From the NCBI RefSeq assembly GCF_035599575.1, contig NZ_CP141179.1:3162001-3226000 (forward strand): 64,000 nt of DNA. Reading direction: 5' to 3'. A model generated the notes under the pieces. That model did not search any database, had not been told where the DNA came from, and saw nothing but the letters and a program-made list of their open reading frames with translations. The stretch is from Roseovarius sp. Pro17. GTDB lineage: Bacteria > Pseudomonadota > Alphaproteobacteria > Rhodobacterales > Rhodobacteraceae. Each line of letters starts with the position of its first letter. Within the stretch, counting starts at the first letter, position 1. The translations under genes and the position numbers were made by a program. Positions 27,201 through 34,853 of the stretch are shown piece after piece.

Positions 27201-28962
27201 GGGCCAGAGCGCTGACGAAGTAGCCGAAAAGATCGGTCTCTATCACGCTGAGTTGCGAAAGGCAGGCCATAATCCAGATGATTTCAAGATCACCCTGATG
27301 CTGCACACCTTCGTGGCCGAAACGCGCGAAAAGGCGCGCGATGTCGCCAGTGGGCCAATGAAGGACTACCTGCGCTCGGCCGCTGGCTTGATCAAGCAAT
27401 ACGCTTGGGCCTTTCCTGCCTTCAAAAAACCCGAGGGTGTAACCAATCCGTTCGAACTTGACCTAGGAGAGCTTGAGCCGGACGAAATGGAAGGCATCCT
27501 TGATTTCGCGTTCGAGCGGTATTTTGAGGACTCTGGGCTGTTTGGCACGATTGAGGACTGTCTCGACCGAGTCGAGCAGCTAAAGCGGATCGGCGTCAGT
27601 GAAATCGCCTGCCTAATTGAATACGGGATCCCCGTGGATGACGTTCTGGAGGGTCTGAAGCCCCTGACCGAGGTGCTGCGTCAGTCCAACACCGCAGAAA
27701 CATTGCCCGATGACGATTTTTCAATCGCTGCCCAGATCGTCCGGCACGACGTGACCCATCTGCAATGCACGCCGAGCATGGCGCAGATGTTGTTGATGAA
27801 CGACGAGGCAAGATATGCCCTCAAAAGGATAAAGCACGTGATGATCGGCGGCGAGGCGCTGTCCGGTTCTCTGGTTTCAGAGCTTGCTACTCTGACCGAC
27901 GCGCATATTGAAAACATGTACGGCCCCACAGAAACGACCATCTGGTCGACGACCGAAACCGCCATCCCCGTCGAGGGGATCGTCAATATCGGTCGGCCCA
28001 TAGCCAATACGCAGGTCTATGTGCTGGACGAAGATCTGCGCCCTGTTCCCGTCGGCCAACCCGGAGATCTTTATATCGCAGGTGCAGGGGTGGCACGCGG
28101 CTACTGGCAACGGCCCGACCTGACGGAAGAGCGTTTTGTGGACGACCCCTTTAGCGGCACTGACGCCCCTATGTACCATACCGGTGATCTGGCGCGCTGG
28201 CGCACCGATGGGCGGCTCGATTTTCTGGGCCGCGCCGATCATCAGGTCAAACTGCGCGGCTACCGGATTGAGCTGGGCGAAATCGAGAGCGTCATCGACG
28301 CCTTCCCCGGCGTGCGTCAATCGGTGGTCATGGCCCGCGAAGATACCCCGGGGCTGACCCAGCTCGTCGCCTATCTAATAACCGACGCCCCTGTCAGCGA
28401 CAGCAATTTGCGCGAACGCCTTGCGGCGAACCTGCCGGATTATATGGTGCCGACGCATTTCGTCACGCTGGACAGCTTGCCGCTGACACCGAACAAGAAG
28501 ATTGATCGCAAGGCACTGCCAGCCCCTGCGCCGCGTGTCGCCGCCGCGCAGCCCGCTGACACAGCCACAGCCACAGCCACAGCCACAGCCACAGCCACAG
28601 CCAAAGTCGCTAATGGCGGCGATACGGTGCAAAAGATTGCGGCCATATGGTCTCAGATTCTTGGTATCCCCAATATTGGCGGGCGCGATAATTTCTTTGA
28701 TCTCGGCGGGCATTCCCTTCTGGCGGTCCAGGCGCATCGCGAGATCCGCAAGCACCTTGCGGTTCCGAAGCTGAGCATTACGGACATCTTCCGCTTTCCG
28801 ACCCTCTCGGCGCTGGCCGCAACCGTCGACGAAAAAACCGGTGCCGCAGAACCTGAAACGCCGCAGAATAGCCCGGCAGCAGAAGACAAGGCCGCCAGCC
28901 GCAGCGATGCCATGTCGCGCCGCCGTGCGATGCGGGCAAGGCGCCCATCCAACACTGCATGA
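24280..28962 (+). CDS. NRPS: formyltransferase - partial C - A (interrupted by luciferase-like monooxygenase) - PCP
   Basis: 1560 residues; start supported by CGGAGA about 10 nt upstream. Residues 1-310 are a methionyl-tRNA-formyltransferase-like domain with N92, H94 and D130 at the spacing of the Fmt catalytic triad, and GPLPSYAGLNAP in place of SLLPRWRGAAP. About 340-540 resembles only the C-terminal lobe of a condensation domain; no HHxxxDG is present. A domain: A3 YTSGSTGRPKG (692-702), A4 FDISVLELFW (D738), then a luciferase-like monooxygenase from M780 to about 1140 (MEFSLYYWGNDDKPG; VWTPERHFHAFGGPYPNPS; GLAIASGWQPDDF). The A domain resumes with A5 NMYGPTETTIW (1212-1222), A7/A8 YHTGDLAR and KLRGYRIELGEIES, and A10 K1407. 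PCP has S1479 in DLGGHSLL. There is no TE. Expected: activate one amino acid, oxidise it on the carrier and possibly N-formylate it. The substrate code cannot be read reliably. Confidence 0.93.
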   Translation: MSMFRSVIIGNESLAVQCGEMLLEGGHAIAAVVTRNRDVRDWAKSHDLPVHAPGAGLAERLVDSEFDWLFSIANLDLIPQAVLDMAAKGAVNFHDGPLPSYAGLNAPIWALINQKQRHGITWHMISGEIDKGDIISQTQFDISDRDTGLTLNTKCYSAAIESFGAVISALASGAPELTPQDLSQRSYFARDDRPKAAGRLDFTQPAEALAALVRALDHGDYWNPLCCPKIAAADQIWLPRTATIADKGPDAVPGTVIAADSGTLTVATGTRPIILSEFRDCFGAIVRADAIARPGDLLPSVTAQEAELISAALASALPGEAHRRARLETMIHPELSLIDPGADSGRAIQKALQLRKTASPEILQAALALFVARLGETDQIDIAWQLPGGPDTPQSGYISDWVPVRTEIRQTVAAVRDALARDIKTARELGGFPCDLAARIPDLRQPCIPAVGLSQDITQGLIEGTSLTLLMADGDATLVANSGHVTEDALDLIAARLEHLCTLMSDPASDDLEATDLPILPETEQTLVLRTWNDTVADYDETACIHQLFEAQVARTPDADAIVFEGETLTYSQLNTRANQAAHILRDMGVGPGTLVGIHTRRSPDLLIGALAILKAGAGYVPMDPAYPADRTALYIEDSAAPVVITQSDLAADLPPHDAQVLLLDTKQVLQETRQDNPQSDVTSKDIAYVIYTSGSTGRPKGVMIEHRNVSNFFTGMDARIRHDPPGIWLAVTSLSFDISVLELFWTLTRGFKLILSSDENRALVAGASTQRRAVSGKGMEFSLYYWGNDDKPGREKYRLMLEGAKFADQNGFCAVWTPERHFHAFGGPYPNPSVTGAAVAAVTRNIAVRAGSCVAPLHHIARIAEEWSVVDNLTNGRAGLAIASGWQPDDFLLKPENTPPQNKEAMFDAIRDLRKLWKGEPVEFPRQNGEMHAVLTQPRPVSDAPEIWVTTAGNPETWKDAGRHGAHILTHLLGQSADEVAEKIGLYHAELRKAGHNPDDFKITLMLHTFVAETREKARDVASGPMKDYLRSAAGLIKQYAWAFPAFKKPEGVTNPFELDLGELEPDEMEGILDFAFERYFEDSGLFGTIEDCLDRVEQLKRIGVSEIACLIEYGIPVDDVLEGLKPLTEVLRQSNTAETLPDDDFSIAAQIVRHDVTHLQCTPSMAQMLLMNDEARYALKRIKHVMIGGEALSGSLVSELATLTDAHIENMYGPTETTIWSTTETAIPVEGIVNIGRPIANTQVYVLDEDLRPVPVGQPGDLYIAGAGVARGYWQRPDLTEERFVDDPFSGTDAPMYHTGDLARWRTDGRLDFLGRADHQVKLRGYRIELGEIESVIDAFPGVRQSVVMAREDTPGLTQLVAYLITDAPVSDSNLRERLAANLPDYMVPTHFVTLDSLPLTPNKKIDRKALPAPAPRVAAAQPADTATATATATATATAKVANGGDTVQKIAAIWSQILGIPNIGGRDNFFDLGGHSLLAVQAHREIRKHLAVPKLSITDIFRFPTLSALAATVDEKTGAAEPETPQNSPAAEDKAASRSDAMSRRRAMRARRPSNTA
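28561..28602 (+). repeat. Seven tandem ACAGCC hexamers inside the NRPS gene
   Basis: Seven perfect copies of ACAGCC encode (Thr-Ala)7 in the linker between the adenylation and carrier domains. Because the unit is six bases, gain or loss of copies keeps the frame and would only change linker length. Sequence on both sides is ordinary for the gene. Confidence 0.95.
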
Positions 28963-29618
28963 CCCGTCAGGCGGTCGTAGCTGATGCGCTGCAAAACCTT
29001 TTGGGGCCAGATTTCGGGATTGGCGTAACCGATCCCACTGAGGCCGGTGGCGGTCTGTGGCCCCAAGAGACACCGGCTATTGCCAAGGCAGTGCGCAAAC
29101 GGCGGCTTGAATTCACCGCCGGCCGCGTCGCCGCCCGGCAGGCCATGGCAGAGCTTGGCTTGCCGCCGCAGCCGGTCCTTCAGGCCCCCGATCGCGCCCC
29201 GCTCTGGCCCACGGGCATGATTGGAAGTATTGCCCATTGCGACAGGGTCTGCATTGCCGCAATTGCCCTATCGGGCACGGCCCGCAGCATCGGCATTGAC
29301 ATCGAACCGGACACCGCCCTGCCCGCTGACCTGGAACAGATCATCTGCACCCCAAACGAGCGCCGCTGGCTTGACCGCCATCCGCTGGCTGATCGCGACC
29401 GATTGGCCAAACTGATCTTTAGCTGCAAGGAAAGTGTCTACAAAGCCCAGTACCCACTAACCGGCGAGATGATCGGCTTTGAGATGGTCGAAATTCAGCC
29501 CGACTTGGCAAGACACAGTTTTCTGGCTCTGCCATCAAAAAAATCCGTTTTTGGCAGGTTGAGCGGGCAGTTTGCATTCGCAGGCGGCTTTATACTAACT
29601 TGCTACAGAATACTCTAG
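28959..29618 (+). CDS. Sfp/EntD-type 4'-phosphopantetheinyl transferase
   Basis: 219 residues. Family motifs: RRLEFTAGRVAARQAM (P1-like), WPTGMIGSIAHCDRVC (P2), IGIDIEPD with metal ligands D114 and E116, and FSCKESVYKA with E158 and K162. EntD-like features such as the HC pair are present. The enzyme transfers 4'-phosphopantetheine from CoA to the serines of the ACP (S1806 of the PKS) and PCP (S1479 of the NRPS), switching on both. The start overlaps the NRPS stop (ATGA), so it is made in step with its substrate and is the last gene of the operon. Confidence 0.94.
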   Translation: MTRQAVVADALQNLLGPDFGIGVTDPTEAGGGLWPQETPAIAKAVRKRRLEFTAGRVAARQAMAELGLPPQPVLQAPDRAPLWPTGMIGSIAHCDRVCIAAIALSGTARSIGIDIEPDTALPADLEQIICTPNERRWLDRHPLADRDRLAKLIFSCKESVYKAQYPLTGEMIGFEMVEIQPDLARHSFLALPSKKSVFGRLSGQFAFAGGFILTCYRIL

Positions 29619-29696
29619 CGGTCCGCACGCGCCCGCTCGATGCGCCGCATGTCTGATCATCCCTGCCTCGGCAACGACTTGAAACGCATTGGGCCT

Positions 29697-30827
29697 TCAG
29701 AGCTTGTCGAAGAGAAACGCCATATCGTCGACGAAACGCTTGTCTCTCACGTATTCTGCAACTCTTTGATAAGCATTTTGCGTGATATCCCGTCGCAGCC
29801 CGGCATCCGACAGGGCCATTTGAACGACATCCTCCAGATCGCTGAAATCCCATTTAATCGGAAGATACGTAACCCCGGCCTCGTAGATATCGGGCCTTGT
29901 ATCCAGATGGCTCATATCCGGCTTGATCAAAACCGATCCGGTCGCAACAGCCTCGACATCGCGCCAGCATAGCTCGCCGTAGCCAAAAGGGCTTAGACAT
30001 AGCTTTGAGTGGCGCATTTCCTGCATGTATTTCGCCCAGGAGATGGTATCTGGCGCAGAAAGCTTCAGACCGGGGATCGCGCGGACACGGTCCAACGCTT
30101 GCTGGCGCATCGCTTGGTACCAATCCGTACCGCGAATGCCAAACCGGGTCTGGATATCGATTGGACGGTCCGTGTGTGAGGGCGCATCCTTCGTGGCGAA
30201 ATCGTGCAAAAAACGAGGATCCGTGAAAAAATTCGGGCTCAGGCGCAGTTTCTCAACCATGCTTTCCGGTACGTTCCAATCGATCGGATCCGCATCAATC
30301 CCGTACAGATCGCCATAGTATTCTGTAAGATTTGTACCGCCTCGAAACGGACGCAGGAAATCCTGTTCGTCCCTGAATACAGATTTCTTGAGGTAGAAAT
30401 CGACGTTAGGTTCCAGATGGCGCGCCATCCGGATGTCACTATGAGCAAAGGTATCCATAAATGAAATTGAGGCTTGCGGGTTGGCCTGTACGAGTCGGCC
30501 AAACACGTCTTGCAGAGTATCCTCGGACACCGTGAACCACGCCTGAAGCAGCACAATATCGGCGTCATCGTGCCGCACGGCCCCGCCCGCAAGCAGTTTG
30601 GTGACCGGATAGCATCTGACCTCCAGCCCAAAGCGGGCTTTCAGCGTGTCCTGATAGTAGAGGAAAGGATAAACTTGGGTGAAACTGATGCTATTGGGCT
30701 CATAGTAGATGACCAGTTTCTTCCTCGCGCCTTTTGTAAAAGGTCGCCCAAGAAAGAGGGTCGCTGGCCGATTGACAGGACGCGCAAGCGCATATTTTCC
30801 GGCAAGAGCGTCAAGTGTTGGAAGCAT
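29697..30827 (-). CDS. Glycosyltransferase family 1-like protein
   Basis: 376 residues. The N-terminal half contains short strands (KKLVIYYEPNSISF; DADIVLLQAWFT). The C-terminal half shows a GT-B-like donor site: KLCLSPFGYGELCWRDVEAVATGSVLIKPDMSHLDTRPD, read in parts as an SPxGxG loop followed by E-x-x-A-xGxV-L-x-P, and then the segment ITQNAYQRVAEY common at the end of GT1/exostosin-like proteins. There is no signal peptide or membrane segment. It converges with the PPTase gene across 78 bp and is divergent from the SGNH lipoprotein gene, so it is outside the PKS operon but may act on the same glycan. Confidence 0.72.
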   Translation of the reverse strand: MLPTLDALAGKYALARPVNRPATLFLGRPFTKGARKKLVIYYEPNSISFTQVYPFLYYQDTLKARFGLEVRCYPVTKLLAGGAVRHDDADIVLLQAWFTVSEDTLQDVFGRLVQANPQASISFMDTFAHSDIRMARHLEPNVDFYLKKSVFRDEQDFLRPFRGGTNLTEYYGDLYGIDADPIDWNVPESMVEKLRLSPNFFTDPRFLHDFATKDAPSHTDRPIDIQTRFGIRGTDWYQAMRQQALDRVRAIPGLKLSAPDTISWAKYMQEMRHSKLCLSPFGYGELCWRDVEAVATGSVLIKPDMSHLDTRPDIYEAGVTYLPIKWDFSDLEDVVQMALSDAGLRRDITQNAYQRVAEYVRDKRFVDDMAFLFDKL

Positions 30828-30989
30828 GAGATATACTAGGGCTTTCAGATATAATGACTTGTGTAAGGTAGTGCCTTTGCCTCACCATGGCACGACGCAT
30901 GTTCCATGTGAATTGTTTACACCTCTTGAATAGAAACCAACTAGCAGAATACTGCTCATGTAAGTGAAATAATTTACCCACCCCATGCC

Positions 30990-31949
30990 ATGACCATATT
31001 CCCCCGACTTCATACCCGCCTGAAACGGCTTGCCCCGGTCGCTCTTTTGTTGCTCCTCGCCGCCTGCGGGGGCGTGGCCCGGTGCGGATCTGCCAAGCCG
31101 TTGGACAAGGCCAAGTTTGATGCCCTCTACACCGATCCGGCGCCAATACCGACCGGTTCGCAAGCTGCCTTTTACATCGGACACAGCTTGGTCGGGCGCG
31201 ACATGCCAGCCATGCTGGCACAGCTTGCCGGCAGTGGGCACGTCTATGACAGCCAGTTGGGTTGGGGCACGCCGCTTAAGGCGCACTGGGAACCGGATGA
31301 GCCCATCAACGGGTTCGAGACGGAAAACGACCATCCGCGCTATCGCGATGCCAAAGAGGCCGTTTTATCCGGCGAATATGATGCGCTGATCATGACCGAA
31401 ATGGTCGAAATACGCAGCGCGATCAAGTATTTTGACAGTGCAAAATACTTGCATGAATGGGCCAAGGCCGGATGGGATGCGAATCCGGATCTTAACGTCT
31501 ACCTCTACGAAACTTGGCATGAGTTGATCGATGAAGAGGGCTGGCTGAACCGCATTGATCGCGATCTGGATCGGTATTGGGAAACCGAGATACTTCGTCG
31601 CGCCCTATCCTATGGAGATGCAACCCGCCCGATTTATGTGATTCCCGCCGGTCAGGTCATGGCCCGCTTCGTGCGCGCGGTGGAGAGCCAGGGTGGGGTC
31701 GGGCCGGTCAAAACCCGCGAAGACCTCTTTTCCGACGACATCCACTTCAACGACCTCGGCGCGTATCTGATTGCGCTCACCCAGTATTCGGTGCTGTACC
31801 AGAAATCCCCTGTCGGCCTACCTCATACCCTGAAACGCGCTGACGGATCTGCCGCGACAGATCCGGGCGAAGAGGCCGCACGTTTGATGCAGGAAATCGT
31901 GTGGAAGGTTGTCACGACCTACCCAAAAACCGGAGTGCCGCAAGAGTGA
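30990..31949 (+). CDS. SGNH-hydrolase-like lipoprotein
   Basis: 319 residues. A lipoprotein signal peptide (LLLLLAACGG, lipid Cys26) targets it to the periplasmic membrane face. AFYIGHSLVG holds a Ser in a block I position (GHS instead of GDS), and DDIHFNDLGAYLIAL has the D-x-x-H of block V, so Ser, Asp and His are available. The intermediate Gly and Asn blocks are not obvious. SGNH-fold proteins in polysaccharide loci add or remove acetyl groups or cut glycan esters. No Shine-Dalgarno is visible; the ATG at 30990 is chosen because it gives the complete signal peptide. Confidence 0.72.
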   Translation: MTIFPRLHTRLKRLAPVALLLLLAACGGVARCGSAKPLDKAKFDALYTDPAPIPTGSQAAFYIGHSLVGRDMPAMLAQLAGSGHVYDSQLGWGTPLKAHWEPDEPINGFETENDHPRYRDAKEAVLSGEYDALIMTEMVEIRSAIKYFDSAKYLHEWAKAGWDANPDLNVYLYETWHELIDEEGWLNRIDRDLDRYWETEILRRALSYGDATRPIYVIPAGQVMARFVRAVESQGGVGPVKTREDLFSDDIHFNDLGAYLIALTQYSVLYQKSPVGLPHTLKRADGSAATDPGEEAARLMQEIVWKVVTTYPKTGVPQE

Positions 31950-32269
31950 CTGAAAGCGATTGTTACGTTATTTTCAGCTGAGATGGCTAGATTGCCATGT
32001 TTTATTGGGTTGCTGCGGCCAATGGATTCCAGTCAAAAACCATCTTGAAGCAGCCGCTGGACTACGTGGCTGAGTTATGGCCGTCCTGATGGTCATGATA
32101 GCGTCGATTGCCATGAGCGCGGCTATGCAGTTATCAGGGGCCAGAACGTCTGAAGGGTTCAGGGCAGTTGCTTTGGTGCCGCATGATCGCTTTGAACGCT
32201 ATTGTTCCGTCATTTCCGGTCGATATGCGTATTGCTGTCAAAAGGTGGAATTAAAGATAATTTCACTCT
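31950..32269. other. Intergenic region, nothing recognised
   Basis: 320 bp between the lipoprotein gene and the end of galE, which converge. A 6-bp inverted repeat (CTGAAA / TTTCAG, about 31950-31977) right after the lipoprotein stop could form a weak hairpin, without a clear T-run. An 85-codon ORF from 32077 overlaps galE and has no supporting signal. Confidence 0.4.
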
Positions 32270-33286
32270 TCAACTATCATAGCCTTTCGGATTTAGTTTC
32301 TGCCAGCGCCAGTGATCGGCAAGCATCTCGTTGAGGTCATGCTGCGCCCGCCATCCCAGTTCGCGCTCGGCACGTGCTGGATCTGCCCAGCATTGTGCTA
32401 TGTCGCCCGAACGTCGTTCCGCAAAGTTTGTTGGCAACGGCTTGCCAATGATGTTTTCTAGCTCTTGGACAATCTGAAGGACCGAATGCCCTCTGCCCGT
32501 TCCAAGATTCCAGACACGGTATCCCATATGCATCCGCAAGTAATCCACAGCCATCAAATGTCCGGCCGCTAAATCCATAACATGGATATAGTCGCGCACC
32601 CCCGTGCCATCAGGCGTGGGGTAGTCATTCCCAAACACAGACAGCGCCGCACGCTGTCCAATCGCTACTTGCGTCGCATATGGTATTAGATTCGCAGGTG
32701 TACCGCGCGGATCCTCTCCGATCTGTCCACTAATGTGCGCTCCAGCAGGATTAAAATAACGCAGTACGGCTATTGCCCAGCGTGGGTCTGATGCACAGTG
32801 ATCCTCGAGTATTTGTTCCACCATCCGTTTTGAGCGGCCATAGGGGCTGGTGGGATCGTCAATAGGACTGCTCTCGGTCAAAGGCATCTTTTCCTGCTCA
32901 CCGTAGACAGATGCGGTTGAACTAAAGACAAGCCGAAACACCCCCGCTCGTCCCATCGCCTGAGCAAGCGCGATAGTGCCACCCACATTCACATCGTAAT
33001 AGGAAAGAGGGTTTTCAACACTCTCGTTGACGGCCTTAAGACCCGCAAAGTGCAATACGGTATCGATCTTTGACTCTTGGAAGACGCGATCAAGCAGCGC
33101 CGCATCACGAATATCGCCTTGATGAAACACTACACGACATCCAGCTAGTGCTTCTACCCGGGCAATCGCCTTGGGCGAGCTATTCGAAAAGTCATCGACC
33201 ACCGTGACGCTATGCCCAGCTTCCAAGCAGCAAAGCATCACATGTGTACCGATATAACCAGCACCGCCTGTCAAAAGGATATGCAT
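32270..33286 (-). CDS. galE: UDP-glucose 4-epimerase
   Basis: 338 residues from the ATG at 33286; the frame could begin at a TTG at 33298, but GAGG within that extension lies 6 nt before the ATG and serves as its Shine-Dalgarno. Short-chain dehydrogenase features: MHILLTGGAGYIGTH (NAD loop), VVDDFSNSSP, GDIRDAALLD, VLHFAGLKAV, SSTASVYG (catalytic Ser) and SPYGRSKRMVE (YxxxK). The C-terminal substrate domain has YPTPDGTGVRDYIHVMDLA and NLGTGRGHSV, both GalE hallmarks. It interconverts UDP-Glc and UDP-Gal in the cytoplasm, supplying galactose for the polysaccharide. It is the last metabolic gene before the IS region. Confidence 0.95.
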   Translation of the reverse strand: MHILLTGGAGYIGTHVMLCCLEAGHSVTVVDDFSNSSPKAIARVEALAGCRVVFHQGDIRDAALLDRVFQESKIDTVLHFAGLKAVNESVENPLSYYDVNVGGTIALAQAMGRAGVFRLVFSSTASVYGEQEKMPLTESSPIDDPTSPYGRSKRMVEQILEDHCASDPRWAIAVLRYFNPAGAHISGQIGEDPRGTPANLIPYATQVAIGQRAALSVFGNDYPTPDGTGVRDYIHVMDLAAGHLMAVDYLRMHMGYRVWNLGTGRGHSVLQIVQELENIIGKPLPTNFAERRSGDIAQCWADPARAERELGWRAQHDLNEMLADHWRWQKLNPKGYDS

Positions 33287-33600
33287 TGAATACCTCAATA
33301 TTGTATACGTTGGCAGACGCTATATCACGGTCCACCTGCGCTGGGTGACGGAGCTGACAATAGTTTTCCGGCTCAAGCCTGAAGTCGAATTGTCCGCGAC
33401 ATGCCGTATAAGGCAGAATGCAGGCGAAAGCATCCATAATCAATCAAAACAAGGGTATAATAGTAAACCTTGGGCCCCGAAATATTGCGCAGTTGGATAG
33501 CTGGCAGTGATGCTGGACTAGGGGTTGTTGAGGTTCAGGATCTCTAAATCAGCTAACGTCTGATTCAAGGTTTCGATCAGGCGGCATGTTTGACCCGAAG
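33287..33600. other. Intergenic region upstream of galE
   Basis: About 310 bp, A+T-richer than the genes, probably holding the galE promoter on the minus strand near 33290-33450. No complete motif could be assigned. From about 33590 the sequence takes on insertion-sequence character. Confidence 0.4.
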
Positions 33601-33639
33601 AGCCCTGAGCGATGCCCTTTGAAGCATCATCGAACGTTA

Positions 33640-33765
33640 TCGCGTTGGGAAAATCTACTGATCCGGGACGGAGCCGACGTCTTCGCCGGCTGTTCGTGGA
33701 GGCGGTTTTTTGGGGTGTGGGCGCCGTGGTGCGATGGCGCGAATTGCCAGACGAGCATTCGTCTA
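33640..33765 (+). pseudogene. IS5-family transposase N-terminal fragment
   Basis: In the frame starting at 33665 the sequence reads GRSRRLRRLFVEAVFW, then GAVVRWRELPDE. This matches the N-terminal part of IS5/IS427-type transposases, which have LFVEAVLW...GAxWRDLP. It has no start in frame and stops soon after, so it is a remnant of roughly 40 codons. It abuts the decayed IS3-type element on the opposite strand, indicating nested insertions. Confidence 0.55.
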
Positions 33766-33774
33766 TTACCGGGC

Positions 33775-34799
33775 GGGCGATTGCATAGCGATCTGCCGAG
33801 AGAGCCGCAGCTTGCCATTGAAGCTTTCGGTGAAACCGTTCTGATGAGGCTTGACGGGTGCGATGAAGTGCCAGTCGAGACCCGTCTCCTGGACCCATTT
33901 GAGGGTGGCCACGCCGGGGACCTCTGTGCCGTTATTCTACACAATTGTCTTCGACATACCTCGCTCATTGATCACCTGATCAAACTCATGGGCAACGCGC
34001 TGCTCCGACAACGATGTGTCCGCGACCAGAACCAAGCTCTCAGGGGTTTGATCGTCTACGACCGCTAGGATACGAAAACGACGAACGTCCATTACCCGGC
34101 AATCGATACGCACTATCGATGAGAGCGTGTCAGTGTGTCAGACACGAAATCCAGCGGCCACTCCGCTGGTTTGGGCGGTTCAGGTAGCACCATCGGCTTC
34201 CTAGTGCCTAATGCGCGCTTTCTGCCGCCTCTGCGGCGCACTTGGAGCTTATTCTCGGTGTAGATCCTCTTCAGCTTACCATGGTTCACGTCAAATCCCT
34301 CTCGTGCAAACATCGCGCGGATAACCGATAACCAAATCACCGCCGGTCTCGGGAAACCCGTTTGATTGCATCCCGCAAGCCAGCGTTGTCGACCAGACGC
34401 GATTGATATCGCATCAAAGACCTATCGACCTGCAACATATCACACGCCAGTCGCTGACTGACCTGACAGGCTTCCATCAGGTTAACCACAACCTTCCGCT
34501 TCCCCACGGGCGCCACCACTTTTTTCGACGTCTCTCGGCATCGCGTTATCCAGCAACTGCTCAGCAAGCAGCTTCTTCAGCTTGCTATTCTTGCCTTCCA
34601 AAGCCCTCAGTCACTTTGCGTCCGACGGCTCCATCCCCCATAATTCGACTTGTATTTGCAGGACGTTGCAAAACTACCTCTCGGTCAATGAATCCCGTGC
34701 CATCGTCCTATGTCGGCGGTCTTCTCTCCAGCCTCCTGTTCCTAGATCATTGCAATGATCTGTTCGTCCGTAGATCGTGCTGTCCGTCGTCAAATAAAA
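33775..34799 (-). pseudogene. Decayed IS3-family (IS407-like) element, orfA and orfB remnants
   Basis: Reading the minus strand from 34799: TDEQIIAMI, stop, EQEAGEKTADI and, after frame changes, YGGMEPSDAK and LRALEGKNSKLKKLLAE, the orfA HTH and leucine-zipper regions. OrfB follows: KRKVVVNLMEACQVSQRLAC, then in another frame IRAMFAREGFDVNHGKLKRI and PLDFVSDTL, and finally HEFDQVINERGMSKTIV, a TAG, and NNGTEVPG. The usual SDNGTE catalytic Asp has become Asn next to an in-frame stop, and the element breaks off after [20 protein letters not shown] plus a few residues. Several frameshifts and stops make it non-functional. Confidence 0.82.
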
Positions 34800-34853
34800 T
34801 GGGACATCAGAGCGGCTTGAGCATTGGAGGCTCTGGCTCGTTCGTGTGATTGA

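Noticed and set aside
32077..32334. 85-codon plus-strand ORF with a hydrophobic start
   Set aside because: It overlaps the end of galE, has no Shine-Dalgarno, and the sequence resembles no protein family.
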